13,269 bases of DNA, taken from contig JAGWVO010000063.1 of the NCBI GenBank assembly GCA_018970845.1, positions 1 through 13,269 on the forward strand, read 5' to 3'. Made by a program: the position numbers and the translations under genes. A model generated the notes under the pieces. It was not told where the DNA came from. It saw nothing but the letters and a program-made list of their open reading frames with translations, and did no database searches. This document shows positions 7,033-13,269 of this stretch, one piece after another. Source of the stretch: Planctomycetota bacterium (GTDB lineage Bacteria; Planctomycetota; Planctomycetia; Gemmatales; Gemmataceae). Within the stretch, counting starts at the first letter, position 1. Every line of letters starts with the position of its first letter.

Positions 7033-8289
7033 ATGGAAACGCACATCGACCGCCGCGCCCTGCTGGGAACCGCCGCCATGGCGGCCGTGGCCGGCGCCTC
7101 GGCGCCCGCCCGCCGCCGAGCCGAGGCCTGCATCTTCCTTTGGCTGGGCGGCGGCATGGGGCAGGTAGACACATTCGATCCCAAGGCCGTCGGCAACGGC
7201 ACCAGGACGGGAAAGCCCGGGTCCCTGTATCCCTCCATACCCACCACCGTCCCCGGCGTGAGGGTTTGCGAGCACCTGCCCAAGGTCGCCGGCATCATGG
7301 AGCGCCTGACGGCCGTGCGTTCGGTGAACCACAAGGTGATCGACGAGCACGCGTTCGCGACCAACCTCGTCCACACGGGCCGGATGATCAGCGGCAATGT
7401 CACCTACCCCTCCATCGGGTCGATCATCGCCCACGCCCGGGGCGCCGGGGCCCCCGATGTTCCGGCCTACATGCTGATCGGCTATCCGAATGTGAGCCGG
7501 GGGCCGGGGTTCCTCGGCGCCAGGGCCAACCATGTCTATCTCACCGACACCGAGGCCGGTCCCTCGGGATTTTCCAGGCCGGCGACGGTTGACGCGCGGC
7601 GCGCCTCCGAGCGCGAGAACCTGCTCGCCGGACTTTCGGCCGACGCTCCCGGCGGCGTGCCGCTTGCCGCTTACAGGCAGGCCCAGGAGCAGGCCCTCAG
7701 GCTTTCCGGACCCGGGTTCCTCAGGCATTTCAACCTCAAGGATGAGTCGGCCGATGTCCGCGCCAGCTACGGCGGCGAGTTCGGGCAGCGGTGCCTGCTG
7801 GCGCGGCGGCTTGTGGAGGCCGGGGTTCGCTTCGTGGAGGTTTCACACAACCTGAACTTCCTCAACGGCACCGGCTGGGATGTCCACAACGAGGGAATCC
7901 GCAACCAGCACCTGCTCATCCGCGAACTCGACACCGCCCTTTCCGGATTGGTGATCGACCTGGAAAGGCGCGGCATCCTCGACTCCACCCTCGTCGTGGT
8001 GGCCACCGAGTTCGGCCGGCCGCCCGAGTTCGACGGCCGGGGGGGGAGAGGCCACCAGGGTTCCGCCTTCACGATGGTGCTCGCCGGCGGCGGCCTCAGG
8101 CACAAGGGCGCCCACGGCGTGACCGATGACGCCGGCAAGAAGGTCCTCGAGGCGGGGGTTTCCATCCCCGACTTCCACGCGACCATCCTCGCCTCATTGG
8201 GCGTCAACCCGGCCATGGAACTCATGGATGGAACGCGGCCCGTCCCCGTCACCGATGGCGGCAGGCCCGTCGAGGCCCTCATGGGCTGA
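7033..8289 (+). CDS. DUF1501 protein, divergent GRGHQ subtype
   Basis: The product has 418 residues of the DUF1501 family (PF07394), which sits in the alkaline phosphatase/sulfatase-like superfamily; its reaction is unknown. A short Tat-like N-terminus (DRRALLGTAAMAAVAG, 6–21) suggests export. Family landmarks are LGGGMGQVDTFDPK (38–51), CEHLPKVAGIMERLTAVRS near 80–100, GWDVHNEG (281–288) and TEFGRPPEFDGRGGRGHQG (325–343). The last block normally reads EFGRTP…GRDHW; here T becomes P330 and the DHW triplet becomes G340-H341-Q342. The ORF is full length, so this is a distinct subtype rather than a decayed copy. It lies between the cytochrome-type gene (9-base gap) and a second, canonical DUF1501 gene (25-base gap). 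Confidence 0.9.
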   Translation: METHIDRRALLGTAAMAAVAGASAPARRRAEACIFLWLGGGMGQVDTFDPKAVGNGTRTGKPGSLYPSIPTTVPGVRVCEHLPKVAGIMERLTAVRSVNHKVIDEHAFATNLVHTGRMISGNVTYPSIGSIIAHARGAGAPDVPAYMLIGYPNVSRGPGFLGARANHVYLTDTEAGPSGFSRPATVDARRASERENLLAGLSADAPGGVPLAAYRQAQEQALRLSGPGFLRHFNLKDESADVRASYGGEFGQRCLLARRLVEAGVRFVEVSHNLNFLNGTGWDVHNEGIRNQHLLIRELDTALSGLVIDLERRGILDSTLVVVATEFGRPPEFDGRGGRGHQGSAFTMVLAGGGLRHKGAHGVTDDAGKKVLEAGVSIPDFHATILASLGVNPAMELMDGTRPVPVTDGGRPVEALMG

Positions 8290-8296
8290 AAAGCCC
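8283..8296 (+). other. GNRA-capped hairpin at the junction of the two DUF1501 genes
   Basis: GGGCT (8283–8287) pairs with AGCCC (8292–8296) around a GAAA tetraloop. The stop codon of the first DUF1501 gene (8287–8289) lies in the stem–loop, and the ribosome site of the second gene (GAGGAG, 8301–8306) starts five bases after it. It could affect coupling or mRNA processing; no T-tract follows, so it is not a terminator. Confidence 0.4.
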
Positions 8297-8314
8297 CCGC
8301 GAGGAGTTGGAAAG

Positions 8315-9727
8315 ATGCTGGATCATCCCTCGATTTCCCGCCGCTTGAGCCTGCAGGCCGGCGCGTCCTCGATTCTCGGACTCGGAATCGCCGAAAGGGC
8401 CATGCTGGCCAGGGCCGCCGGTTCCAGGGGCCACCGCTCGGTGATCTTCGTGTTCCTTTCGGGCGGCTTGGCCCAGCATGAGAGCTTTGATCCCAAGCCC
8501 GACGCCCCGGATGTGATCCGCGGCGAATTCGGGACGATCCCGACATCGATTCCGGGCGTCCGCTACAGCGAGCACCTGCCCATGCTGGCCGCCCGGGCCA
8601 ATCGCACCACCCTGGTGCGCAGCCTCGGGCACCGCTCGAACGATCACTCCGCGGGGCACCACATCATGCTGACGGGCAGGTCGGACCTGCCCACCGGCTT
8701 CAACCCCTCCGCGCCCAGGCCCGCCGACCACCCCGCCATCGCCGCGCTAGCCGGAGGCGTGCTGCCCCGGCGCAACAACCTTCCTCCCGCGATCGTGCTT
8801 CCCGACCGCATCGTGCACAATTCCGGCCGGGTCATTCCCGGGCAGTTCGCCGGCGTCATGGGCCGCCGGCACGACCCTTGGTTCCTCGAGGTTTCGGCGT
8901 TCGAACCCAAGGCCTACGGGGCATATCCCACCCATGAATTCGACCACCAGCAAAGGGACTACAAGCCCAAGAGGCTGGCCTTCGAGTTTCCCGACCTGGC
9001 GCTTCCCCAAGGCGTCGATGGCGGCCGGTTCGGCGGGCGCCTGGGAATCCTCAACCACATCGACTCGCAAAGGAAGGCCTTGGAAGGCGCGGCCGGCGGG
9101 TTCGACAGGCATCGGCAGGATGCCGTGTCGCTGCTCACCGACTCCCGCGTCCGCTCAGCCTTCGACATCGGCAAGGCTCCCGACCGCGACCTCGACCTGT
9201 ACGGACGCAACGCCTTCGGCTGGTCGTTGCTGATGGCGGCCCGCCTGGCCGAGGCGGGCGTCTCGCTCGTGCAGGTGAACCTGGGCAACAACGAGACATG
9301 GGACACCCACGGCAACGCCTTCCCCCACCTCAAGGACAAGCTGCTGCCGCCCATGGACAAGTCGCTTTCGGCGCTGCTTGACGACTTGACGGCCAAGGGA
9401 CTGCTCGACAGCACGCTGGTGGTGGTGGCGGGAGAGTTCGGCCGCACCCCGCGCACCAGCACGCTGACGAAATTCTACAAGGGCCCCGGGCGCGACCACT
9501 GGGGCGCCGTCCAGAGCGTGCTGCTGTTCGGCGGGGGAACGCGCCCCGGCCGCGTGGTGGGCGCCAGCGACAGGACGGGCGGTTATCCGATCCTCGAGCC
9601 CCAATCGCCGGAGAACTTCGCCGCCACCATTTTCCAGGCGCTCGGCCTGCCGCCCACGGTCGCCTGGCACGACGCCGAGAACCGGCCGCACCATCTCTAC
9701 CAGGGCGCCGTGATGCCGGTGTTTTAG
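8315..9727 (+). CDS. DUF1501 protein, canonical subtype
   Basis: The product has 470 residues of the DUF1501 family. The N-terminus SRRLSLQAGASSILGLG (8–24) fits the twin-arginine leader usual for this family, so Tat export is likely. Landmarks are FLSGGLAQHESFDPK (47–61), YSEHLPMLAARANRTTLVRSL near residues 87–107, NETWDTHGN (326–334), GEFGRTPR (373–380) and GRDHWG (392–397). Those motifs are the conserved ones of the family, in contrast to the preceding paralogue. The start has GAGGAG eight bases upstream (8301–8306); the frame runs open further back inside the previous gene but without any leader. It is last in the operon. Its stop codon lies two bases from the stop of the convergent porin gene, with no terminator between. 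Confidence 0.93.
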   Translation: MLDHPSISRRLSLQAGASSILGLGIAERAMLARAAGSRGHRSVIFVFLSGGLAQHESFDPKPDAPDVIRGEFGTIPTSIPGVRYSEHLPMLAARANRTTLVRSLGHRSNDHSAGHHIMLTGRSDLPTGFNPSAPRPADHPAIAALAGGVLPRRNNLPPAIVLPDRIVHNSGRVIPGQFAGVMGRRHDPWFLEVSAFEPKAYGAYPTHEFDHQQRDYKPKRLAFEFPDLALPQGVDGGRFGGRLGILNHIDSQRKALEGAAGGFDRHRQDAVSLLTDSRVRSAFDIGKAPDRDLDLYGRNAFGWSLLMAARLAEAGVSLVQVNLGNNETWDTHGNAFPHLKDKLLPPMDKSLSALLDDLTAKGLLDSTLVVVAGEFGRTPRTSTLTKFYKGPGRDHWGAVQSVLLFGGGTRPGRVVGASDRTGGYPILEPQSPENFAATIFQALGLPPTVAWHDAENRPHHLYQGAVMPVF

Positions 9728-9729
9728 GA

Positions 9730-11241
9730 TCAGAAATCAACCTGGGCCTGCAGCCCCCAGGCGTTCGCCTGCGAGCGGACCGACGGGGAGTTGCCGTCGC
9801 CGTACTTTTCCGGCGAGTTCAGGTAGACCGGAATGTAGTTGAAGGTGAGCTTGGTGAACGGGTTCATGTACCAGTTGAAGCCGAAGGTGGGGTCGATGAG
9901 CGTGCCGCCCTTGACGCCTTGCGAATCGAGCGTGATGTAGTTGAGGCGCGCGGTGAGTTCCCAGGCGCCGCCGAACGGGTGTCCCTTGCCCGAGTTGACC
10001 TTGGGCCTGATGCGGTCGAACAGCGCCAGGTTTCGGTCGTAGGTGCGGTGCTCGCCCGTGAGGAAGTAGGTCATGAACAGGTATCCGCCGGCGAAGATGG
10101 GCGTCCTGCCATCGTTCATGCTGACGGGGACGATGTCGCCCTCGGCCTGGAACGAGAAAGGCCCGCGAACGACGGCCGTCTCCAGGTGGAAGTCCTGGTA
10201 GTAGGCGGTTCCGCGGCCACCCTTGCCTGTCTTGGGGTCGTAGGTGTTGATGAGTTGCTTGCCGGTGTTCACCATCGACTGGTCCTGCTTGAAACTGACC
10301 GTGCCGAACTGCCCCTGGAGCAACCCAAGTTCCGGCGCGTTGCCGCCGAATTTGCCAAACTGGATATTACCTCCCGAAGGATCAATAAGCGAATAAACAC
10401 CACCGAAATGCCAGACATCGGCGCCATCGTTTTCGTAATAGAGGCAATGGGTGCCGCGCATGGCGAAGCCATAGCCACCCGTGTCGGTCAGGTCGTTGCC
10501 GTAGAAATCGTGGAAACCGCGGAAAGCCGAAACGAACCAGGTCCACCGTCCGTCTTCCGTCCAGTCGTAAAAACCGACGCCGGTGCGGCGGAAGGGGTGG
10601 AAGATGAAGATGCTGGACCTGTCCATGAACGGGTTGAAGCGGAAGCTCGTGAGTTCCTCGAGGCTGAACGGTTGCTTGAATTGGCCGATGCGAACCTTGC
10701 CCAGAAGGGGCACCTCCTTGATGTCCATGTACATGTCGGTGATGCTGGGCCTGCCGAAGCCGCCCAGGTCGAATTGGAATCTGTAATCGATGTTCTCCGC
10801 GACTGAGCCGAAGGCGGTGAGCCTGGCCCGCTTGATTCCGGTGCCGTCATACATGAGTCCATCGGGATTGTCGGCGTTTTTCATGACTTGCCGGTTATTT
10901 TGAGTTTGTGAATAAAAGATGGAATCGATCTGGAACACGCCGCCCATCTGCACGATGGGGTATTTTCCCTTGCCGCCGATCAGTGGGGGCAGCACCATCG
11001 GCTCGCTGTACTGGTTGGGCTGGGGGCCCTCGGGTGGGATGGGCGCCGGACCGTCGCGGAAACGCTCAAGCAGGCCGGGCCGCGGCAGCGGTTCCGAAGG
11101 CGGTTGAGTCTCGGTCTCCGCGGCAGGCTCGGCCGCGACCGGCACGGGCGGCGGCAAAGGAACCGGTGCCGGTTCCTCGGCGCGTGCCATCCCCGAGACC
11201 ATGAGCAACGCCAACAGGGTGAATTTCAACCAGCGAAACAT
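9730..11241 (-). CDS. OprO/OprP-type (phosphate-selective porin family) outer-membrane porin
   Basis: The product has 503 residues. A signal peptide (1–21, ARA then E) is followed by a Pro-rich segment (about 24–75) and a β-barrel-like region from about 95 to the C-terminal Phe503. Family features are GVFQIDSIFY (101–110), GIKRARLTAFGSV, DYRFQFDLGGFGRPSITDMYMD and VRIGQFKQPFSLEELTS. The last block is the typical OprO/OprP signature (PF07396). Homologues form outer-membrane anion channels, selective for phosphate or pyrophosphate in Pseudomonas; selectivity cannot be read here. GGGAGG (11249–11254) lies seven bases before the ATG. The gene is downstream of the dehydrogenase gene on the same strand with a 104-base gap and converges on the DUF1501 operon. 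Confidence 0.9.
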   Translation of the reverse strand: MFRWLKFTLLALLMVSGMARAEEPAPVPLPPPVPVAAEPAAETETQPPSEPLPRPGLLERFRDGPAPIPPEGPQPNQYSEPMVLPPLIGGKGKYPIVQMGGVFQIDSIFYSQTQNNRQVMKNADNPDGLMYDGTGIKRARLTAFGSVAENIDYRFQFDLGGFGRPSITDMYMDIKEVPLLGKVRIGQFKQPFSLEELTSFRFNPFMDRSSIFIFHPFRRTGVGFYDWTEDGRWTWFVSAFRGFHDFYGNDLTDTGGYGFAMRGTHCLYYENDGADVWHFGGVYSLIDPSGGNIQFGKFGGNAPELGLLQGQFGTVSFKQDQSMVNTGKQLINTYDPKTGKGGRGTAYYQDFHLETAVVRGPFSFQAEGDIVPVSMNDGRTPIFAGGYLFMTYFLTGEHRTYDRNLALFDRIRPKVNSGKGHPFGGAWELTARLNYITLDSQGVKGGTLIDPTFGFNWYMNPFTKLTFNYIPVYLNSPEKYGDGNSPSVRSQANAWGLQAQVDF

Positions 11242-11309
11242 GGAGTCGCCTCCCTCATTCAGTTGGATGGAGAGGCTGATGCTTCACGGACCAAGTGCCG
11301 TCAAGCAGG

Positions 11310-11342
11310 AATTGCTTAAATATTTCGCAATAAATGGCAATT
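11310..11342. repeat. AT-rich inverted repeat in the gap upstream of the porin gene
   Basis: AATTGC (11310–11315) and GCAATT (11337–11342) form an inverted repeat around an AT-rich 21-base loop, directly after the dehydrogenase stop. Transcribed on the plus strand it would precede a T-run and look like a terminator, but no plus-strand gene reads into it. A weak promoter-like pair for the porin, TTGACG and CATCAG 17 bases apart on the minus strand, lies nearer the gene. The element may be regulatory. Confidence 0.35.
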
Positions 11343-11345
11343 TTT

Positions 11346-12614
11346 TCAGGCTATCGGATCCTGCCAGGGGGCCCTGTAGGGGCGCGAAAGCATCTTGGCG
11401 GCCTCGGAATCACCCACGATGAGTTCCTTGACGGGGTCCCAGGCGATGGCCCTGCCCACCCGGGCGGCGATGTTGCCCAAGTGGCAAACCGTGGCGCTGC
11501 GATGGCCGATTTCCACATCGCAAATCGGCTTCTCCCGGGATTGGATGCACTCGATCCAATTCTTGTGGTGGTTGGAACTTGCGATTAACTTGATCGCCCC
11601 GGAAGGCAGGGGCGCCTTGAGCAGCGCCGGATCGGAGGCTTCGGTCTTGCCGCGGGTCACATAGATCCAGCCTTTTTCACCGATGAACTTGGTTCCCTGG
11701 CGAATCTGGTTGTCGCCCTGGGCCAGCGTCATCAGCACGCCATCGTCGTAGCGATACTGGATTTTGCATTTCATGGGCACCTCGAACCACTTCTCGGGGT
11801 GGTACTCGAAGGTTCCCTCGATCTTGGCCGGGCCTGATTGATCCCTGCCCAGGCCCCACTGGGCGATGTCGAGGTGGTGGGCTCCGAAGTTGGTCATTTG
11901 ACCGCCCGAATAGTCCCAGAAAAACCGGAAATTGTAATGAACACGCTTGGAGTTGTAAGGGCGCTGGGGGGCCGGCCCCAGCCAGAGATCGTAGTCGAGT
12001 TCAGCGGGCGGCATGCCGTCGGCCACGGGAGGGCCCTTGAAGTTGACGCCGGGGATTCCCACCTCGACATGCGTGATCTTGCCCAACAGGCCGTTGCGGA
12101 CGCGTTCGCAGGTGTCGCGGAAATTGGAAGCGGAGCGTTGTTGGCTGCCGGTCTGGACGATCCTCCCGTGCTTGCGCGCGGCGTTCACCATGGCCCGGCC
12201 CTCGGCGACCGTGAGGCTGAGCGGCTTTTCGCAGTACACATCCTTGCCGGCGGCGCATGCGTCGATGGTGATCCGGGCGTGCCAATGGTCGGGAGTGGTG
12301 ACGACCACCGCGTCGATGTCCTTGCGGTCGAGCAACTTGCGGTAATCCTTCTCGGCGATGACGGGGCCGGGACGCGACTTGTTCACGATGGCCGCCGCTT
12401 CCGCGAGGCGGGCGCTGTCCACATCACAAACGGCCATGGTTAGGCCCATCTTGCCAAGTCCACCCATGTTGCTTTTGCCCTGTCCGCCGGTGCCGATGAA
12501 CGCCAACCGGGGGGCTTGGGCCTGAAGAGCCCTCGAGTAGGAAACGGCCAGGAGCGACGAGGCGCCGGCCAGGGCGGTTGAGACTGCCTTGCGCCGGGTG
12601 ATGCGGGAAATCAT
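11346..12614 (-). CDS. Exported Gfo/Idh/MocA-family oxidoreductase
   Basis: The product has 422 residues. A twin-arginine leader (MISRITRRKAVSTALAGASS, ending near ALQAQA at 34) precedes a Rossmann fold with GTGGQG (41–46) for NAD(P) binding. TPDHWHARI (107–115) and CEKPLS (128–133) follow; the EKP motif, with K130, is the family hallmark. The C-terminal α/β domain contains WDYSGGQMTNFGAHHLDIAQW (233–253), with His residues in the usual catalytic region. Such enzymes oxidise or reduce sugars and polyols, and exported copies are abundant in planctomycetes; the substrate is unknown. The ATG at 12614 is chosen because the Tat motif then starts at once and AGGA lies eight bases upstream; ATGs at 12659/12656 have no ribosome site. 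It may be cotranscribed with the porin. Confidence 0.92.
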   Translation of the reverse strand: MISRITRRKAVSTALAGASSLLAVSYSRALQAQAPRLAFIGTGGQGKSNMGGLGKMGLTMAVCDVDSARLAEAAAIVNKSRPGPVIAEKDYRKLLDRKDIDAVVVTTPDHWHARITIDACAAGKDVYCEKPLSLTVAEGRAMVNAARKHGRIVQTGSQQRSASNFRDTCERVRNGLLGKITHVEVGIPGVNFKGPPVADGMPPAELDYDLWLGPAPQRPYNSKRVHYNFRFFWDYSGGQMTNFGAHHLDIAQWGLGRDQSGPAKIEGTFEYHPEKWFEVPMKCKIQYRYDDGVLMTLAQGDNQIRQGTKFIGEKGWIYVTRGKTEASDPALLKAPLPSGAIKLIASSNHHKNWIECIQSREKPICDVEIGHRSATVCHLGNIAARVGRAIAWDPVKELIVGDSEAAKMLSRPYRAPWQDPIA

Positions 12615-12622
12615 GGGAAAGG

Positions 12623-12626
12623 TCCT
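12623..12626 (-). promoter_or_regulatory. Ribosome binding site that fixes the oxidoreductase start
   Basis: AGGA on the minus strand ends eight bases before the ATG at 12614. The in-frame ATG pair at 12654–12659 is preceded by a C-rich stretch with no such site. Confidence 0.6.
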
Positions 12627-12708
12627 GAGATGAGGGGTAATCACCTTTTGGTTCATCATGGAGGGGCGAAGCCTTCACGCCCATGGTGGTTTTCTGGTTT
12701 TTTCTTGA

Positions 12709-12737
12709 TTTATGAAGATATGAAGATAATTTGTTAA
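12709..12737 (-). promoter_or_regulatory. Candidate promoter for the Gfo/Idh/MocA gene
   Basis: On the minus strand TTAACA (12732–12737) and CATAAA (12709–12714) are 17 bases apart, matching the sigma-70 consensus at five and four of six positions. They lie in the AT-rich divergent gap, giving a leader of about 88 bases. On the plus strand the same stretch holds only a weak pair for the lipoprotein (TTGATT at 12705–12710 and TAATTT at 12727–12732). Confidence 0.4.
12711..12726. repeat. Two tandem TATGAAGA units in the divergent promoter region
   Basis: TATGAAGA occurs twice without a gap (12711–12718 and 12719–12726), and a partial copy (TGAAGA) recurs at 12751–12756. The repeats lie inside the spacer of the candidate minus-strand promoter, so they could be a regulator site or simple AT-rich repetition. 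Confidence 0.35.
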
Positions 12738-12777
12738 GTCGATCATATCCTGAAGAAGCAATCGAGTGGTTGGAATC

Positions 12778-13173
12778 ATGTCCTTTCGCACCTTGGCTGT
12801 TTCAGCCCTGATCATTTTCGTGGCCGGATGTTCGAGTGAACCGCCGCTGACCCCCGTTTCGGGAAAGGTGACGCTTGATGGCGCGCCGATGTCGAAAGGG
12901 GACATCTCGTTCCGCTCCACCGACCCTTCGATCAAGGACGAGCCCTATGCGAAAATCGAGGCCGACGGCACCTTCAAGGTGATGACCAAGGGGAGGCCGG
13001 GTTCGCCCAAGGGCAAGTTCGGGGTTCTTGTCACGGCCTATGAGGACCTCGACCCGAAGAACGCGTCGGCGGCGCCCAAGTCGATCATTCCGCGCCGTTA
13101 CGCGGAGAAGGCCATCCTTTCCCTGGATGTCCCCTCGGCCAGTTACGATTTATCCCTCACATCGAAGCCCTGA
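12778..13173 (+). CDS. Small lipoprotein with a transthyretin/carboxypeptidase-regulatory-like fold
   Basis: The product has 131 residues. A short hydrophobic leader ends in the lipobox VAGC with C18 as the likely lipidated residue. The mature part begins with PVSGKVTLDGAPMSKGDISFRS, followed by KIEADGTFKVMTKGRPGSPKGKFGVLVTAYE. The V-x-GKVTLDGxP…G opening is typical of small planctomycete lipoproteins with a carboxypeptidase-regulatory/transthyretin-like β-sandwich; their function is not established. The ATG at 12778 is chosen because it gives a proper lipoprotein leader; a GTG at 12766 would add four residues. The ribosome site is weak (GGA at 12772–12774). It lies 31 bases upstream of a prepilin-type gene and is probably cotranscribed with it. 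Confidence 0.85.
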   Translation: MSFRTLAVSALIIFVAGCSSEPPLTPVSGKVTLDGAPMSKGDISFRSTDPSIKDEPYAKIEADGTFKVMTKGRPGSPKGKFGVLVTAYEDLDPKNASAAPKSIIPRRYAEKAILSLDVPSASYDLSLTSKP

Positions 13174-13204
13174 TCCGTTTGTCATCATCCCGGGAGGTTC
13201 CGCC

Positions 13205-13269
13205 ATGAAGTCCATGCGTCGCGAGGGGTTCACCCTCATCGAACTGCTGGTGGTCATCGCCATCATCGC
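13205..13269 (+). CDS. Prepilin-type protein (DUF1559-like), N-terminus only, cut by window edge
   Basis: Only 21 codons are visible. They encode a short basic leader (MKSMRREG) and then FTLIELLVVIAII, the class III type IV prepilin/pseudopilin signature. Cleavage and N-methylation by the prepilin peptidase are expected between G8 and F9, with E13 as the conserved Glu at mature position 5. GGGAGG (13192–13197) lies seven bases before the ATG. In planctomycetes genes with this start next to a small lipoprotein are usually large-family DUF1559 pseudopilin-like proteins. That assignment rests on context, since the diagnostic C-terminal part lies outside the window. Confidence 0.85.
   Translation, partial: MKSMRREGFTLIELLVVIAII

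Noticed and set aside
9919..10806. Plus-strand open frame of 295 codons opposite the porin
   Set aside because: It lacks any ribosome site or domain, and the opposite strand encodes a clear OprO/OprP-type porin with signal peptide.
11310..11346. Plus-strand terminator formed by AATTGC…GCAATT and the following T-run
   Set aside because: No plus-strand gene ends nearby, the stem is short and AT-rich with a 21-base loop, and the T-run is partly within the dehydrogenase stop region. It is kept only as an inverted repeat.
12615..12659. ATG at 12659 or 12656 as the oxidoreductase start
   Set aside because: There is no ribosome site, and the twin-arginine motif would be pushed away from the N-terminus.

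Overview
The window is GC-rich DNA that most likely comes from a planctomycete chromosome. The evidence is the gene content. There is a PSCyt1–DUF1549–DUF1553 cytochrome-type protein with two DUF1501 proteins, a Gly/Asn-rich secreted protein with the C-terminal domain seen in planctomycete proteins labelled 'mu-protocadherin', a two-domain SnoaL-like secreted protein, an exported Gfo/Idh/MocA dehydrogenase, and a small lipoprotein followed by a gene starting with a prepilin-type (DUF1559-like) N-terminus. No tRNA, rRNA, CRISPR array, transposase or phage gene is visible. The window holds eleven protein genes, two of them cut by its ends, and no gene-free stretch exceeds 300 bases.

Left part (1–3887, all minus strand). 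Transcription runs right to left. A secreted SnoaL-like two-domain protein (2949–3887) is followed after 25 bases by the Gly-rich secreted protein (1796–2923). A strong intrinsic terminator at 1728–1774 closes this two-gene unit, and a near-consensus sigma-70-type promoter at 3919–3946 opens it. Beyond the terminator lie a stand-alone E2-like acyltransferase (865–1662) and, cut by the left edge, an SbcD/YhaO-like metallophosphoesterase (1–603).

Central part (4039–9727, plus strand). A tight three-gene operon encodes a 994-residue exported protein with two CxxCH haem motifs (PSCyt1, DUF1549, DUF1553) and then two quite different DUF1501 proteins. Spacings are 9 and 25 bases. The second gap carries a small GNRA-capped hairpin formed around the stop codon of the first DUF1501 gene. 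The two DUF1501 proteins differ at a conserved C-terminal motif (GRGHQ against GRDHW), so they are probably not interchangeable.

Right part (9730–13269). An OprO/OprP-type porin (9730–11241, minus) converges on the DUF1501 operon with only two bases between stop codons. Upstream of it on the same strand is a Tat-type exported Gfo/Idh/MocA oxidoreductase (11346–12614). A divergent AT-rich intergenic region then leads to a small lipoprotein (12778–13173, plus) and the start of a prepilin-type gene (13205 onward).

Nearly every product carries an export signal, so the window reads as a cell-envelope and periplasm neighbourhood. The joint role of the cytochrome/DUF1501 operon is not known from sequence. 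Links to the porin and the dehydrogenase are inferred from position only.
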